From Lachnospiraceae bacterium (GTDB lineage Bacteria; Bacillota; Clostridia; Lachnospirales; Lachnospiraceae), in contig SVEQ01000005.1 of the NCBI GenBank assembly GCA_015057325.1, positions 124,001-188,000 on the forward strand: a DNA stretch of 64,000 nucleotides, in the 5' to 3' direction. Both the position numbers and the translations under genes were made by a program. The notes below the pieces were generated by a model, which saw nothing but the letters and a program-made list of their open reading frames with translations, searched no databases and was not told where the DNA came from. Shown piece after piece: positions 27,583-34,970 of the stretch; position 1 is the stretch's first letter; every line of letters starts with the position of its first letter.

Positions 27583-29154
27583 TCACTGCGCCATACCGGG
27601 CATTCCCGTCATCGCTGCATTTTGTGGTACATAAACATCGCCGGGCTTCATATCCTTGGTAACATTTCTGATAACCTTGTCACCCTCTTCAATACCGTCC
27701 GTTATCTCATAATATTCATCAGAATATATTCCTATAGTTACATCTTTTCTTTGAATCTTGTTATCCTTGTCAACTACATAGACATAATCGCCCTTGATAT
27801 CTGTGTTAAGCGCCTCATACGGCACGCCAAATGTCTGCTCGCTTCTTCCGACAAACACATATACCTTTGCTGCAACTCCAATGAAAAGATTCTCGTCAGG
27901 ATTATCTATTTTTATTTTACCCTGAATGCTTCCGCCACTTGTGCTTCCTCCTGCAATTCCTGTTTCTGCAGTAGCCACACGGCTAACATAGCTTACTGTA
28001 CCTTCGTACTGTCTGCTTCCAACAACAACACGTGCAGCCTGACCGGGAACAATCGATCCGAGATTATCTTTGGAAATCGAAAATGTTACGCCGATATCAT
28101 CTGCGCCTGTAATGGTAAAAAGTGTCTGGGTTTCATTTGCATACGCACCCTTAACTATTGCTACAGATGTAACTACACCGTCTTCATCAGCTACAATTCC
28201 CGCTGCTCCCTCGTCAAATGATTCCTGTGCGGCATTAATTGTCATGTCAGAGAGTTCTCTTGCCGCGCTCACCTGCGCTTTGGTACTCTCCGAAACCTTG
28301 ACATCCTTGTTGGCTGAAACAATCGTCTGCTGTTCGGTAAGTTTTGCCTGTTTGTCAGCAAGTTCCTCACTCTTCTTGCTTATCTTCTTATTGATATCTC
28401 TGATTTTCTGCGTAAGCTCCTTTGTGTCCTGAAGCTTTGGTTCTCTGGTTGTACCTTTGTCATCAGGAACAGCTGCCTTGGTTTCTTCCTTGGCATTGGC
28501 TGCCTGTATATCAGATAATTGATCCTGATAACTTGTAAGAGTATCATTTAACTTCTCTATGTCTGCCTTAACATCAGCAACCTGCTGCTTATACTTCTTT
28601 GCTTTCTTCTTTGCGGCAGCCGCCTTATCTGCAGCTTCGCCTGCTGTCTCAAAACTCTGATTAGATGCAGCAGCTTCCGAACGAGCCTGAATTTTAACCT
28701 TAGCTAAATTGTCACCAAGCTCCGAGGTGTCATATGTAAGAAGCACATCGCCTTTGTGTATTGTCTGACCCACTTCAACATTTATCTCGTTAACCTTAGC
28801 AGTTACCGGAGAAGTATATGCATTCTCGTCAAGTCCTACCGTGGTGCCACTTGTGGATATCTCCTGCTCGATATCTATTTTTTCAACCGTGTAAAGAGCA
28901 TCGTTGTTCATGCCCTCCATTGCTTCCTTCATGGCAGTCTGCATTTTGTTCATTGCATTTTTAACAGCAATCGCGCCGCCAACAGTGACTGCAAGCCCTG
29001 CTACTATTGCAAGCACTATAACCCATATAGGAGTTTTCTTCTTTTTCTTTTTTGCAACAGTCTTTTTGATTTCCGGTTTCCCTTCGTTCTGCTCATCAAC
29101 AATAACTCCGGCTGCCTCATTCAATTCCGTAGTATTATCGTTCTCGTTGTACAT
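27583..29154 (-). CDS. Periplasmic-adaptor (HlyD/MacA-like) subunit of the ABC exporter
   Basis: A 523-aa membrane-fusion protein. A cytosolic tail precedes one transmembrane helix near residues 41-62 (PIWVIVLAIVAGLAVTVGGA). A lipoyl half-motif (GLDENAYTSPVTAKVNEINVEVGQTIHKGDVLLTYD) leads into a long coiled coil of about 150 residues with Lys/Gln/Glu heptads. The second lipoyl half (ADEDGVVTSVAIVKGAY) and beta-barrel domains follow. There is no outer membrane channel gene, as expected for a Gram-positive. The coiled coil is longer than in many Gram-positive MacA-like proteins. AGGAGG precedes the ATG; it lies between the ATPase and permease genes. Confidence 0.86.
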   Translation of the reverse strand: MYNENDNTTELNEAAGVIVDEQNEGKPEIKKTVAKKKKKKTPIWVIVLAIVAGLAVTVGGAIAVKNAMNKMQTAMKEAMEGMNNDALYTVEKIDIEQEISTSGTTVGLDENAYTSPVTAKVNEINVEVGQTIHKGDVLLTYDTSELGDNLAKVKIQARSEAAASNQSFETAGEAADKAAAAKKKAKKYKQQVADVKADIEKLNDTLTSYQDQLSDIQAANAKEETKAAVPDDKGTTREPKLQDTKELTQKIRDINKKISKKSEELADKQAKLTEQQTIVSANKDVKVSESTKAQVSAARELSDMTINAAQESFDEGAAGIVADEDGVVTSVAIVKGAYANETQTLFTITGADDIGVTFSISKDNLGSIVPGQAARVVVGSRQYEGTVSYVSRVATAETGIAGGSTSGGSIQGKIKIDNPDENLFIGVAAKVYVFVGRSEQTFGVPYEALNTDIKGDYVYVVDKDNKIQRKDVTIGIYSDEYYEITDGIEEGDKVIRNVTKDMKPGDVYVPQNAAMTGMPGMAQ

Positions 29155-29183
29155 ATTATCCTCCTGTCATACTGCAACTTGTG

Positions 29184-29867
29184 TTATCTTGTTATATCTT
29201 CTTCTATCTTACCATCCATGATGCGGACAACCCGCTTTGCATTAGCGGCTATTCCGTCATCATGCGTTATAAGCACAATTGTATTACCCTGTTCATTAAG
29301 TTCATTTAATATTCTCATTATGTCTTTCGTGGACTTAGAATCCAAGTTACCGGTCGGCTCATCCGCAAGTATAAGCGGAGGGGTTGCCGCAATCGCTCTT
29401 GCTATGGCAACACGCTGTTGCTGTCCACCGGACATTTCCGAAGGTTTATGCTTCATTCTGTCCGCAAGTCCAACCTTGGCAAGTGCATCCTTTGCAAGTT
29501 TATGTCTTGTGTTTCTATCCACATGGCGATAAATTAAAGGAAGCTCAACATTCTCAATAGCGGTTAAGTTCGGTATCAGGTTAAAGCCCTGAAAAATGAA
29601 CCCGATGTATTCATTGCGGACTTCCGAAAGTTCGTTATCAGTTAAATCCGACACATCTCGTCCGTTAAGAATATAACTTCCTGCCGTCGGCACATCAAGG
29701 CAGCCTAGCATATTCATAAGAGTTGATTTGCCCGAACCGGAATGACCGATTATGGCAACAAACTCACCCTTATTCACTTGAAGACTGACTCCGTCAAGAG
29801 CGTGAACTTCGTTCTCACCGGGATTATATATTTTGTACATGTCCTGCACATCAATTAAACTTGACAT
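29184..29867 (-). CDS. MacB/LolD-type ABC transporter ATPase
   Basis: A 227-aa ATPase with Walker A GHSGSGKST, signature MSGGQQQRVAIARA, Walker B LILADEPTGNLD and the H-loop LITHDD; IFQGFNLIPNLTAIENVELPL is typical of the MacB/LolD group. It drives the MacB-like permease two genes downstream. The gap upstream holds palindromic repeat copy B and no clear promoter. Confidence 0.93.
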   Translation of the reverse strand: MSSLIDVQDMYKIYNPGENEVHALDGVSLQVNKGEFVAIIGHSGSGKSTLMNMLGCLDVPTAGSYILNGRDVSDLTDNELSEVRNEYIGFIFQGFNLIPNLTAIENVELPLIYRHVDRNTRHKLAKDALAKVGLADRMKHKPSEMSGGQQQRVAIARAIAATPPLILADEPTGNLDSKSTKDIMRILNELNEQGNTIVLITHDDGIAANAKRVVRIMDGKIEEDITR

Positions 29868-29910
29868 TTTTTCTCCTTTTTATAACGTACGCGAAACAAT
29901 ACTTCACTTA

Positions 29911-30048
29911 ATTGTGCAAGTTCGCAGGTCCAACGCAGACACGTTCTCACTCGGTTATTCACGCAGCGGTACTAAGCTCATGCTTCGCATTTGCTAAGTG
30001 CCGGCGTTCATAAACGGTCTGCTTATGGACACTACAAACTCACACAAT
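29911..30048 (-). repeat. Palindromic repeat, copy B
   Basis: A 138-bp core between nfo and the exporter ATPase gene, with terminal inverted repeats (ATTGTGCAAGTTCGCAG against ATTGTGTGAGTTTGTAG). Outer arms GCGAAACA (29891-29898) and TGTTTCGC (30065-30072) extend it to about 182 bp. It shares CGCAGACACGTTCTCACTC, ACGCAGCGGTACTAAG, TAAGTGCCGGCGT and GGTCTGCTTATG with copy A, in the same orientation relative to the flanking genes. Confidence 0.8.
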
Positions 30049-30121
30049 AAATCTGCACTTTATATGTTTCGCTGTTTTACTAACAAAAACAATAATAAAT
30101 AGAAATAAAAATGCTCTTTAA

Positions 30122-31030
30122 TTAAGATTTAGCACTTTTAAGGATTTCCTCAATTAAATTCGGGGAAAATGCTCCCGAGCGGATCATGGCGATTTCGTGT
30201 TTGTAAGGTGGGTATGCTTTCTTGGCATCATCAGGATCTTTGACGTATGGGGTTTCAAGGATCTTAGGCACATTCTCGAAATCCTTGTGGTTAACTATAT
30301 ACGAAAGTGCATCGAATCCGATATGTCCGAAACCGAAGTTCTCATGGCGGTCTTTGCCTGCACCTCGTTCATTCTTACTGTCATTGATATGGAAGACCGT
30401 AATCTGGTCTTTGCCGATTATCTTATCAAACTGCTCGATAACACCGTCAAAATCATTGACTATATCATAGCCGGCATCATTAGTATGACACGTGTCGAAG
30501 CACACTCTTAATTTGTCGTTATACTTAACGCCATCATATATCATAGCAAGTTCTTCAAAGCTTCTTCCAATCTCGCTTCCCTTGCCTGCCATTGTCTCAA
30601 GTGCAATATGCACCTTGGTATCTTGCGTTAGTACTTCATTTATACCCTTGACTATCTGGGCTACGCCCTTGTCAACTCCCTCGCCTACATGCGATCCCGG
30701 GTGAAGTATAAGTTCTGTCGCTCCCATAGCAGCAGTTCTTTCTAGCTCAAGAGCAAGAAACTCAACGGCAATCTCAAAAGTCTCCGGCTTAACACAGTTG
30801 GCAAGATTAATTATATATGGAGCATGCACAACAAACTCCTTAATCCCTGCCTCTTGCATAAGGGCACGCGCCTCGGGAATCTTAAGTTCCGACAAGTCTT
30901 TCCTTCTCGTGTTCTGCGGTGCGCCAGTGTACAACATGAACACGTTCGCGCCATAGCTTATTGCTTCCTTAACAGAACCAAGCATCATATCCTTACCACT
31001 CATTCCAACATGGCATCCTAATTTCAACAT
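30122..31030 (-). CDS. nfo: Endonuclease IV (apurinic/apyrimidinic site repair)
   Basis: A 302-aa AP endonuclease 2 family TIM barrel that nicks DNA 5' of abasic sites using zinc. Visible metal-site segments are [59 protein letters not shown] and [27 protein letters not shown]. The ATG at 31030 has AAGGAG upstream; the longer in-frame start crosses a hairpin and is less likely. Length is somewhat above E. coli Nfo (285) and usual for Clostridia. Confidence 0.95.
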   Translation of the reverse strand: MLKLGCHVGMSGKDMMLGSVKEAISYGANVFMLYTGAPQNTRRKDLSELKIPEARALMQEAGIKEFVVHAPYIINLANCVKPETFEIAVEFLALELERTAAMGATELILHPGSHVGEGVDKGVAQIVKGINEVLTQDTKVHIALETMAGKGSEIGRSFEELAMIYDGVKYNDKLRVCFDTCHTNDAGYDIVNDFDGVIEQFDKIIGKDQITVFHINDSKNERGAGKDRHENFGFGHIGFDALSYIVNHKDFENVPKILETPYVKDPDDAKKAYPPYKHEIAMIRSGAFSPNLIEEILKSAKS

Positions 31031-31050
31031 ATCATACTCCTTATAACTTA

Positions 31051-31087
31051 CAGCCACATCATTTACAACTTCCAAATAATGTGGCTG
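31051..31087 (-). repeat. Inverted repeat upstream of nfo
   Basis: CAGCCACAT (31051-31059) pairs perfectly with ATGTGGCTG (31079-31087) around a 19-nt loop, about 20 bp upstream of the nfo start. It lacks a T-run on the minus strand, so it could be a leader structure or protein site rather than a terminator. Confidence 0.4.
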
Positions 31088-31150
31088 CATTTTCATTCTT
31101 ATGCTAACATAGTATTCTTTCTATAATAATCTTAAAACCTTAACGTAACC

Positions 31151-31609
31151 TTATTTCTCACACGAGGGCGGAATATGACCCTCAAGATATTTTTTAAGCG
31201 AAACGCAAAGGAACTCATATCGCTGTCTTTTCTCTTCTTTGGCAAAATGTTCCTCTCTCGTCTGTATAGGATTGTCCTCGTAAGAGAGAACCTCATCCCC
31301 GAACTGCTCGCTTGTAAGGTCAAATACCGCGCCATCAACGACGTTATAACAATGATAATTGCCACCCGGTCTTTGTATTCCATACACTTCGCCACCGAAG
31401 ATGTCCTGCACTAAAAATGCAGTAATGGAACACTGTCCGAGCGTAATATTATCCTCGCTCCACTCATTTCTAAGACGTGGTGCACAGGTGTACTCGCACC
31501 ACACATGTTTTAACGCATCATACAACTCCTGTGGTGTTTCAATTCCTTTGTAACCCGTAGTTTTTGCAGGAACTACAGCGTCCCTCCAACCATAAAAATT
31601 ATAGCTCAT
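31151..31609 (-). CDS. YunG-like protein of unknown function
   Basis: A 152-aa soluble protein. NEWSEDNITLGQCSITAFLVQDIFGGEVYG is the Gly-Gln-Cys segment of the YunG family, with HCYNVVDGAVFDLTSEQFG later. The Cys and the two downstream His/Asp positions resemble a papain-like (transglutaminase/NlpC-type) triad, so an enzymatic role is possible but unproven. The ATG at 31609 has AGAGG seven bases upstream. Confidence 0.65.
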   Translation of the reverse strand: MSYNFYGWRDAVVPAKTTGYKGIETPQELYDALKHVWCEYTCAPRLRNEWSEDNITLGQCSITAFLVQDIFGGEVYGIQRPGGNYHCYNVVDGAVFDLTSEQFGDEVLSYEDNPIQTREEHFAKEEKRQRYEFLCVSLKKYLEGHIPPSCEK

Positions 31610-31698
31610 ATGTGTACCTCTCATCATATAAACATTTACCTTCCCAAATCCTCTTAATGATACCACAAAAATCGAGTTTTTTCTATTATAATATGCAA

Positions 31699-31726
31699 AG
31701 AGCAGAGGACATACATCCCCTGCTCT
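31699..31726 (-). terminator. Terminator-like hairpin after the two-helix membrane protein operon region
   Basis: AGAGCAGGGGA/TCCTCTGCTCT, an 11-bp stem with one G-U pair and a 6-nt loop, followed by TTGCATATT. The poor T-run makes efficiency uncertain; it separates the signalling operon from the YunG-like gene. Confidence 0.55.
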
Positions 31727-31769
31727 GATTCTTATACTCTAAATGTCTTTTTAATTGTCTTACCCTTGA

Positions 31770-32276
31770 TTACTTTCTTATAAATAAACCGACTCCAAAC
31801 GCGATAACTCCAAATATTGCGATTATCCAACCGCATATATTGAACTGGTTTGCTTCCTTTGTTTCGGGGTGCACCACAAGATTACCGTTTACAATTGCAA
31901 AGTTGTTAACATCTGTGTCGCCCACCTTCGGCTCATGTTGACCGTTGTCGTAATATGGTCTGTTCTCGGAATATGTGTAGTCCTTACCATCTATCGTCAC
32001 GCTGTATTCTACAAGGTATTCATATAAGACTTCATCATCCGAACGGCCCTTGTCGCGTTCAATCTTCTTTTCGCTCGGCGACAAGTTCCTCTCAACCTTC
32101 TCAACAGCCACAACCGTAGTAGTAACGCCCGTTTTCACGTCTTCAAGCGGAACCACTGCATTATAGTATATGTTGCCGTAGATTATACAACCAATTCCCA
32201 AAACAAGAGCGATCACTCCCGCTATAAAACAGGTCTTTGATTCTTTTGAAATATGCTTTTTCTTCTTTTTACTCAC
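31770..32276 (-). CDS. Two-helix membrane protein with extracytoplasmic domain (DUF3592-like)
   Basis: A 168-aa protein starting at GTG with AGGAGG upstream, 14 bp after the DegV-fusion kinase. A Lys-rich N-terminus is followed by a helix at about 16-35 and a second helix at about 145-165 ending LFIRK. The intervening beta-rich domain (EYLVEYSVTIDGKDYTYSENRPYY) resembles DUF3592 proteins. The spacing puts it in the signalling operon; it might be an accessory sensor for the kinases. Function unknown. Confidence 0.6.
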   Translation of the reverse strand: MSKKKKKHISKESKTCFIAGVIALVLGIGCIIYGNIYYNAVVPLEDVKTGVTTTVVAVEKVERNLSPSEKKIERDKGRSDDEVLYEYLVEYSVTIDGKDYTYSENRPYYDNGQHEPKVGDTDVNNFAIVNGNLVVHPETKEANQFNICGWIIAIFGVIAFGVGLFIRK

Positions 32277-32290
32277 TTGTCATCCTCCTA

Positions 32291-34966
32291 TTATTTCTTC
32301 CTCAAATACAAAAGTCCAAACGTTCCGCGTCCGCAGTTAACTGCAATAACCGGCGAAGCCTTCTGGAAATATATTGTTTCAAATTGCATTCTCTCTTCAA
32401 TACGTTCACGTATCCAATCCATATCTTTCTTTGTAAGACCAACGTACGTTACAAAAAGGATCTTTGTGTCAATATCCATTGGGTATTTAAGTACTGAATC
32501 AATATACTTTCTCCATGCTCGCTCTCTCGCACCAAAATATATCCTGCCGACGCCCAAATCACCCTTCTTCATAACAAGAACAGGTCTTGCCATAATTGAC
32601 TTTGTAATTCTTGCAATTCGAGGACTAACCTGACCGGCTCTTGCAAGGAAATCAAGGTTATCAACGACAAAACTTGTGTTAACACGTTCTTTTATAACTT
32701 CCAATTCTTCCATAATCTCATCAGGACGCTTACCTTCTTTTACAAGTCTGCACGCCTCTAACGCCATAAGTCCATGTCCGCTGGACAAATGTCCCGTATC
32801 AAAAATCTTCACATTATCAAACGCCTTTGCAGCTTCGACCGCCGTAAAGTACGCACTGTTAGCAAGTCCCTTAGAAATAGATATATGTATAATATCATTT
32901 GCACCATGCAGATTTTCCGCAAAAAACGCTTCCATTTTTTTGACAGACGGGCCACCGTATGAAACCACTTTATCGGGATCATCCATATAGCTTAGAAGTC
33001 CCTGTGTCTCAATCTCTAGTCCATCCTTAAATGTTCCCTCTGCGGTATGAACAAGATGTGGCAATATGGCAATCTCGTACTTGTCGACAAGTTCCTGTGG
33101 CAAATCCGCAACACTCTCTGTAGTAATAGCAACAGCAACCTTTCTCTGACCTTTGTTCATCCAAGAGATTGTTTCCTGCAATATATCCTCGTCATCACCT
33201 ATAAGGTTTGTCACATCCGAAGGCAACAAACGATAGAGCTCTCTTTCAAGAAGATCACCCGAAATCGGCTTAACAAGATATCCCTCAAATCCCTCTTTCT
33301 CATAGAGTGCACGGCTGTCCCCGCCTGCATTTGCAGTAAGCGCAACGATTCTGGATTCCTTACAACGTCCGCCGACCTGCGTACGAATCGCCTTCATACA
33401 TTCAATACCATCCATTTCCGGCATTAAATGATCCATAAATATGACATGGTAATACTCATTCAACGTCTTTTGTAATGCATCTGCACCGCTTGATGCAGTT
33501 GTAAGCTGTACCTTTGTGTTACGCAAAAGCTTTGACACAACCAAAAGATTAGAAGCATTGTCGTCAACAACCAAAACCTTTGCCTCGGGCGCTTCAAATC
33601 TCGTCACATGCTCGTGACGTACATGCATCTCTTTCCTTGCTTCAATATCAATATCACCAATCTCCTGTTCCCCGGAAACTCTCTGAGGAATCTCGATTAT
33701 AAATGTTGTTCCTTCCGTATAAATACTGTTAACGGTTATCTTGCCACCCATCAAATCAACGAACTGTTTAACTATTGAAAGTCCAAGTCCCGTTCCTTCT
33801 ATATGACGGTTTTTCTCCTCATCAACACGGCGAAATGCAGCGAACAGATATGGAATGCTCTCCTTCTTAATTCCCATTCCGGTATCAGTTACGGAATAAA
33901 TAACATTAAGCATACCGTCCGAGTATTCTCCTCGCTGAACCGACAATGATACCGAACCTTCACTTGTGTATTTTATAGCGTTATTAAGCACATTTATAAG
34001 CACCTGCTTAATTCTTACTTCGTCACCTACAAGCTCTGCCGGAATATCAGGTGCAACATTAATATGAAACTCAAGATTCTTCTCTTTTGCACGAAGCCAC
34101 AACATTCCGACAATATCCGACAACATATCTCCTGAGTTGTAAACAACAGGAGTCAACTGCATCTGCCCGGAAGCAAGCTTGGACATATCAAGGATATCAT
34201 TTATCAAATGAAGAAGCATTTTACTTGCCGACTGAATATTAATCGCATCCTCTGCAACCTCATCTGAAATGTTCTCGCGAAGAATCATTTCGTTAAGTCC
34301 GATAATTGTGTTAATCGGTGTACGTATCTCATGGCTCATGTTAGAGAAAAACTGGTTCTGCGCCTGGTTTAACTGCTCGATTTCCACGCGTTGCTCATCC
34401 GAACGCTTCACCTCGCGACGATACATACGCGACTGGAATATAAGCGAAATACTTATACATATACACACCAGCACAAGCGCATTAAATGAATACAAATGAA
34501 CGGCAAGGGTATCCTTTTGCTCAATCATATGAGGTGCATAATAAGAAATACACCAACATATTATTACCGAAAAAGCATTAAGCACATAAAAAAGCACTCG
34601 TCTCTTTCCGCTTAAGCACACCGTAACATAGAACACACAATACACAAACCAGATTGGTGCGTCTCCACTGATTCCTCCATCAAAAATATAGGAACAGGGA
34701 AGAAAGAATAACGTCATACCAAATGCAGCTAAAACGGAACCGATTTTTTCTTTGTGGTGCTTTATTGCAACCAAAGCCACAGCTGTGTACATAAACAAAA
34801 CGCCAAACAAAAACACGGTTTCCTCTATACGTTGTCCAAGAATCAAATCCTCAATCAACATCAGAGTCCAAGCGGCAACCGATACAACAGATAGTACTAC
34901 ATACATCGCCTCCTGCAAATCGCGATTGCCATCATAAATAATACTCTTTATCTTTTTATAAATCAT
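32291..34966 (-). CDS. Hybrid histidine kinase fused to a receiver and a C-terminal DegV (fatty-acid-binding-like) domain
   Basis: An 891-aa protein with four regions. Residues about 20-178 hold six transmembrane helices with short loops and no large external domain. Residues 185-430 are a kinase core: His212 in FFSNMSHEIRTP, N-box NVLNNAIKYT, G1 DTGMGI and G2 GTGLGLSIVK. Residues 462-582 are a receiver with VLVVDDN, Asp512 in IFMDHLMPEMDG and Lys566 in GYLVKPIS. Residues 609-891 are a DegV domain (AVAITTESVADLPQELVDKYEIAILP, HISISKGLANSAY, DNLDFLARAG, IMARPVLVMKKGDLG). DegV/FakB proteins bind fatty acids. Several usual ligand-contact motifs differ: TSQPS is YGGPS and GGRI is AGQV. GGAG precedes the ATG; the gene follows the HPt kinase by 4 bp. 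Confidence 0.88.
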   Translation of the reverse strand: MIYKKIKSIIYDGNRDLQEAMYVVLSVVSVAAWTLMLIEDLILGQRIEETVFLFGVLFMYTAVALVAIKHHKEKIGSVLAAFGMTLFFLPCSYIFDGGISGDAPIWFVYCVFYVTVCLSGKRRVLFYVLNAFSVIICWCISYYAPHMIEQKDTLAVHLYSFNALVLVCICISISLIFQSRMYRREVKRSDEQRVEIEQLNQAQNQFFSNMSHEIRTPINTIIGLNEMILRENISDEVAEDAINIQSASKMLLHLINDILDMSKLASGQMQLTPVVYNSGDMLSDIVGMLWLRAKEKNLEFHINVAPDIPAELVGDEVRIKQVLINVLNNAIKYTSEGSVSLSVQRGEYSDGMLNVIYSVTDTGMGIKKESIPYLFAAFRRVDEEKNRHIEGTGLGLSIVKQFVDLMGGKITVNSIYTEGTTFIIEIPQRVSGEQEIGDIDIEARKEMHVRHEHVTRFEAPEAKVLVVDDNASNLLVVSKLLRNTKVQLTTASSGADALQKTLNEYYHVIFMDHLMPEMDGIECMKAIRTQVGGRCKESRIVALTANAGGDSRALYEKEGFEGYLVKPISGDLLERELYRLLPSDVTNLIGDDEDILQETISWMNKGQRKVAVAITTESVADLPQELVDKYEIAILPHLVHTAEGTFKDGLEIETQGLLSYMDDPDKVVSYGGPSVKKMEAFFAENLHGANDIIHISISKGLANSAYFTAVEAAKAFDNVKIFDTGHLSSGHGLMALEACRLVKEGKRPDEIMEELEVIKERVNTSFVVDNLDFLARAGQVSPRIARITKSIMARPVLVMKKGDLGVGRIYFGARERAWRKYIDSVLKYPMDIDTKILFVTYVGLTKKDMDWIRERIEERMQFETIYFQKASPVIAVNCGRGTFGLLYLRKK

Positions 34967-34970
34967 AGCA

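Noticed and set aside
27622-28221. 199-codon plus-strand open frame opposite the adaptor gene
   Set aside because: Shadow of the coding strand; composition and lack of initiation signal argue against a gene.
28756-29532. 258-codon plus-strand open frame opposite the adaptor and ATPase genes
   Set aside because: It lies fully antisense to two well-supported genes, has low-complexity Cys/Tyr/Ser-rich composition and no ribosome-binding site.
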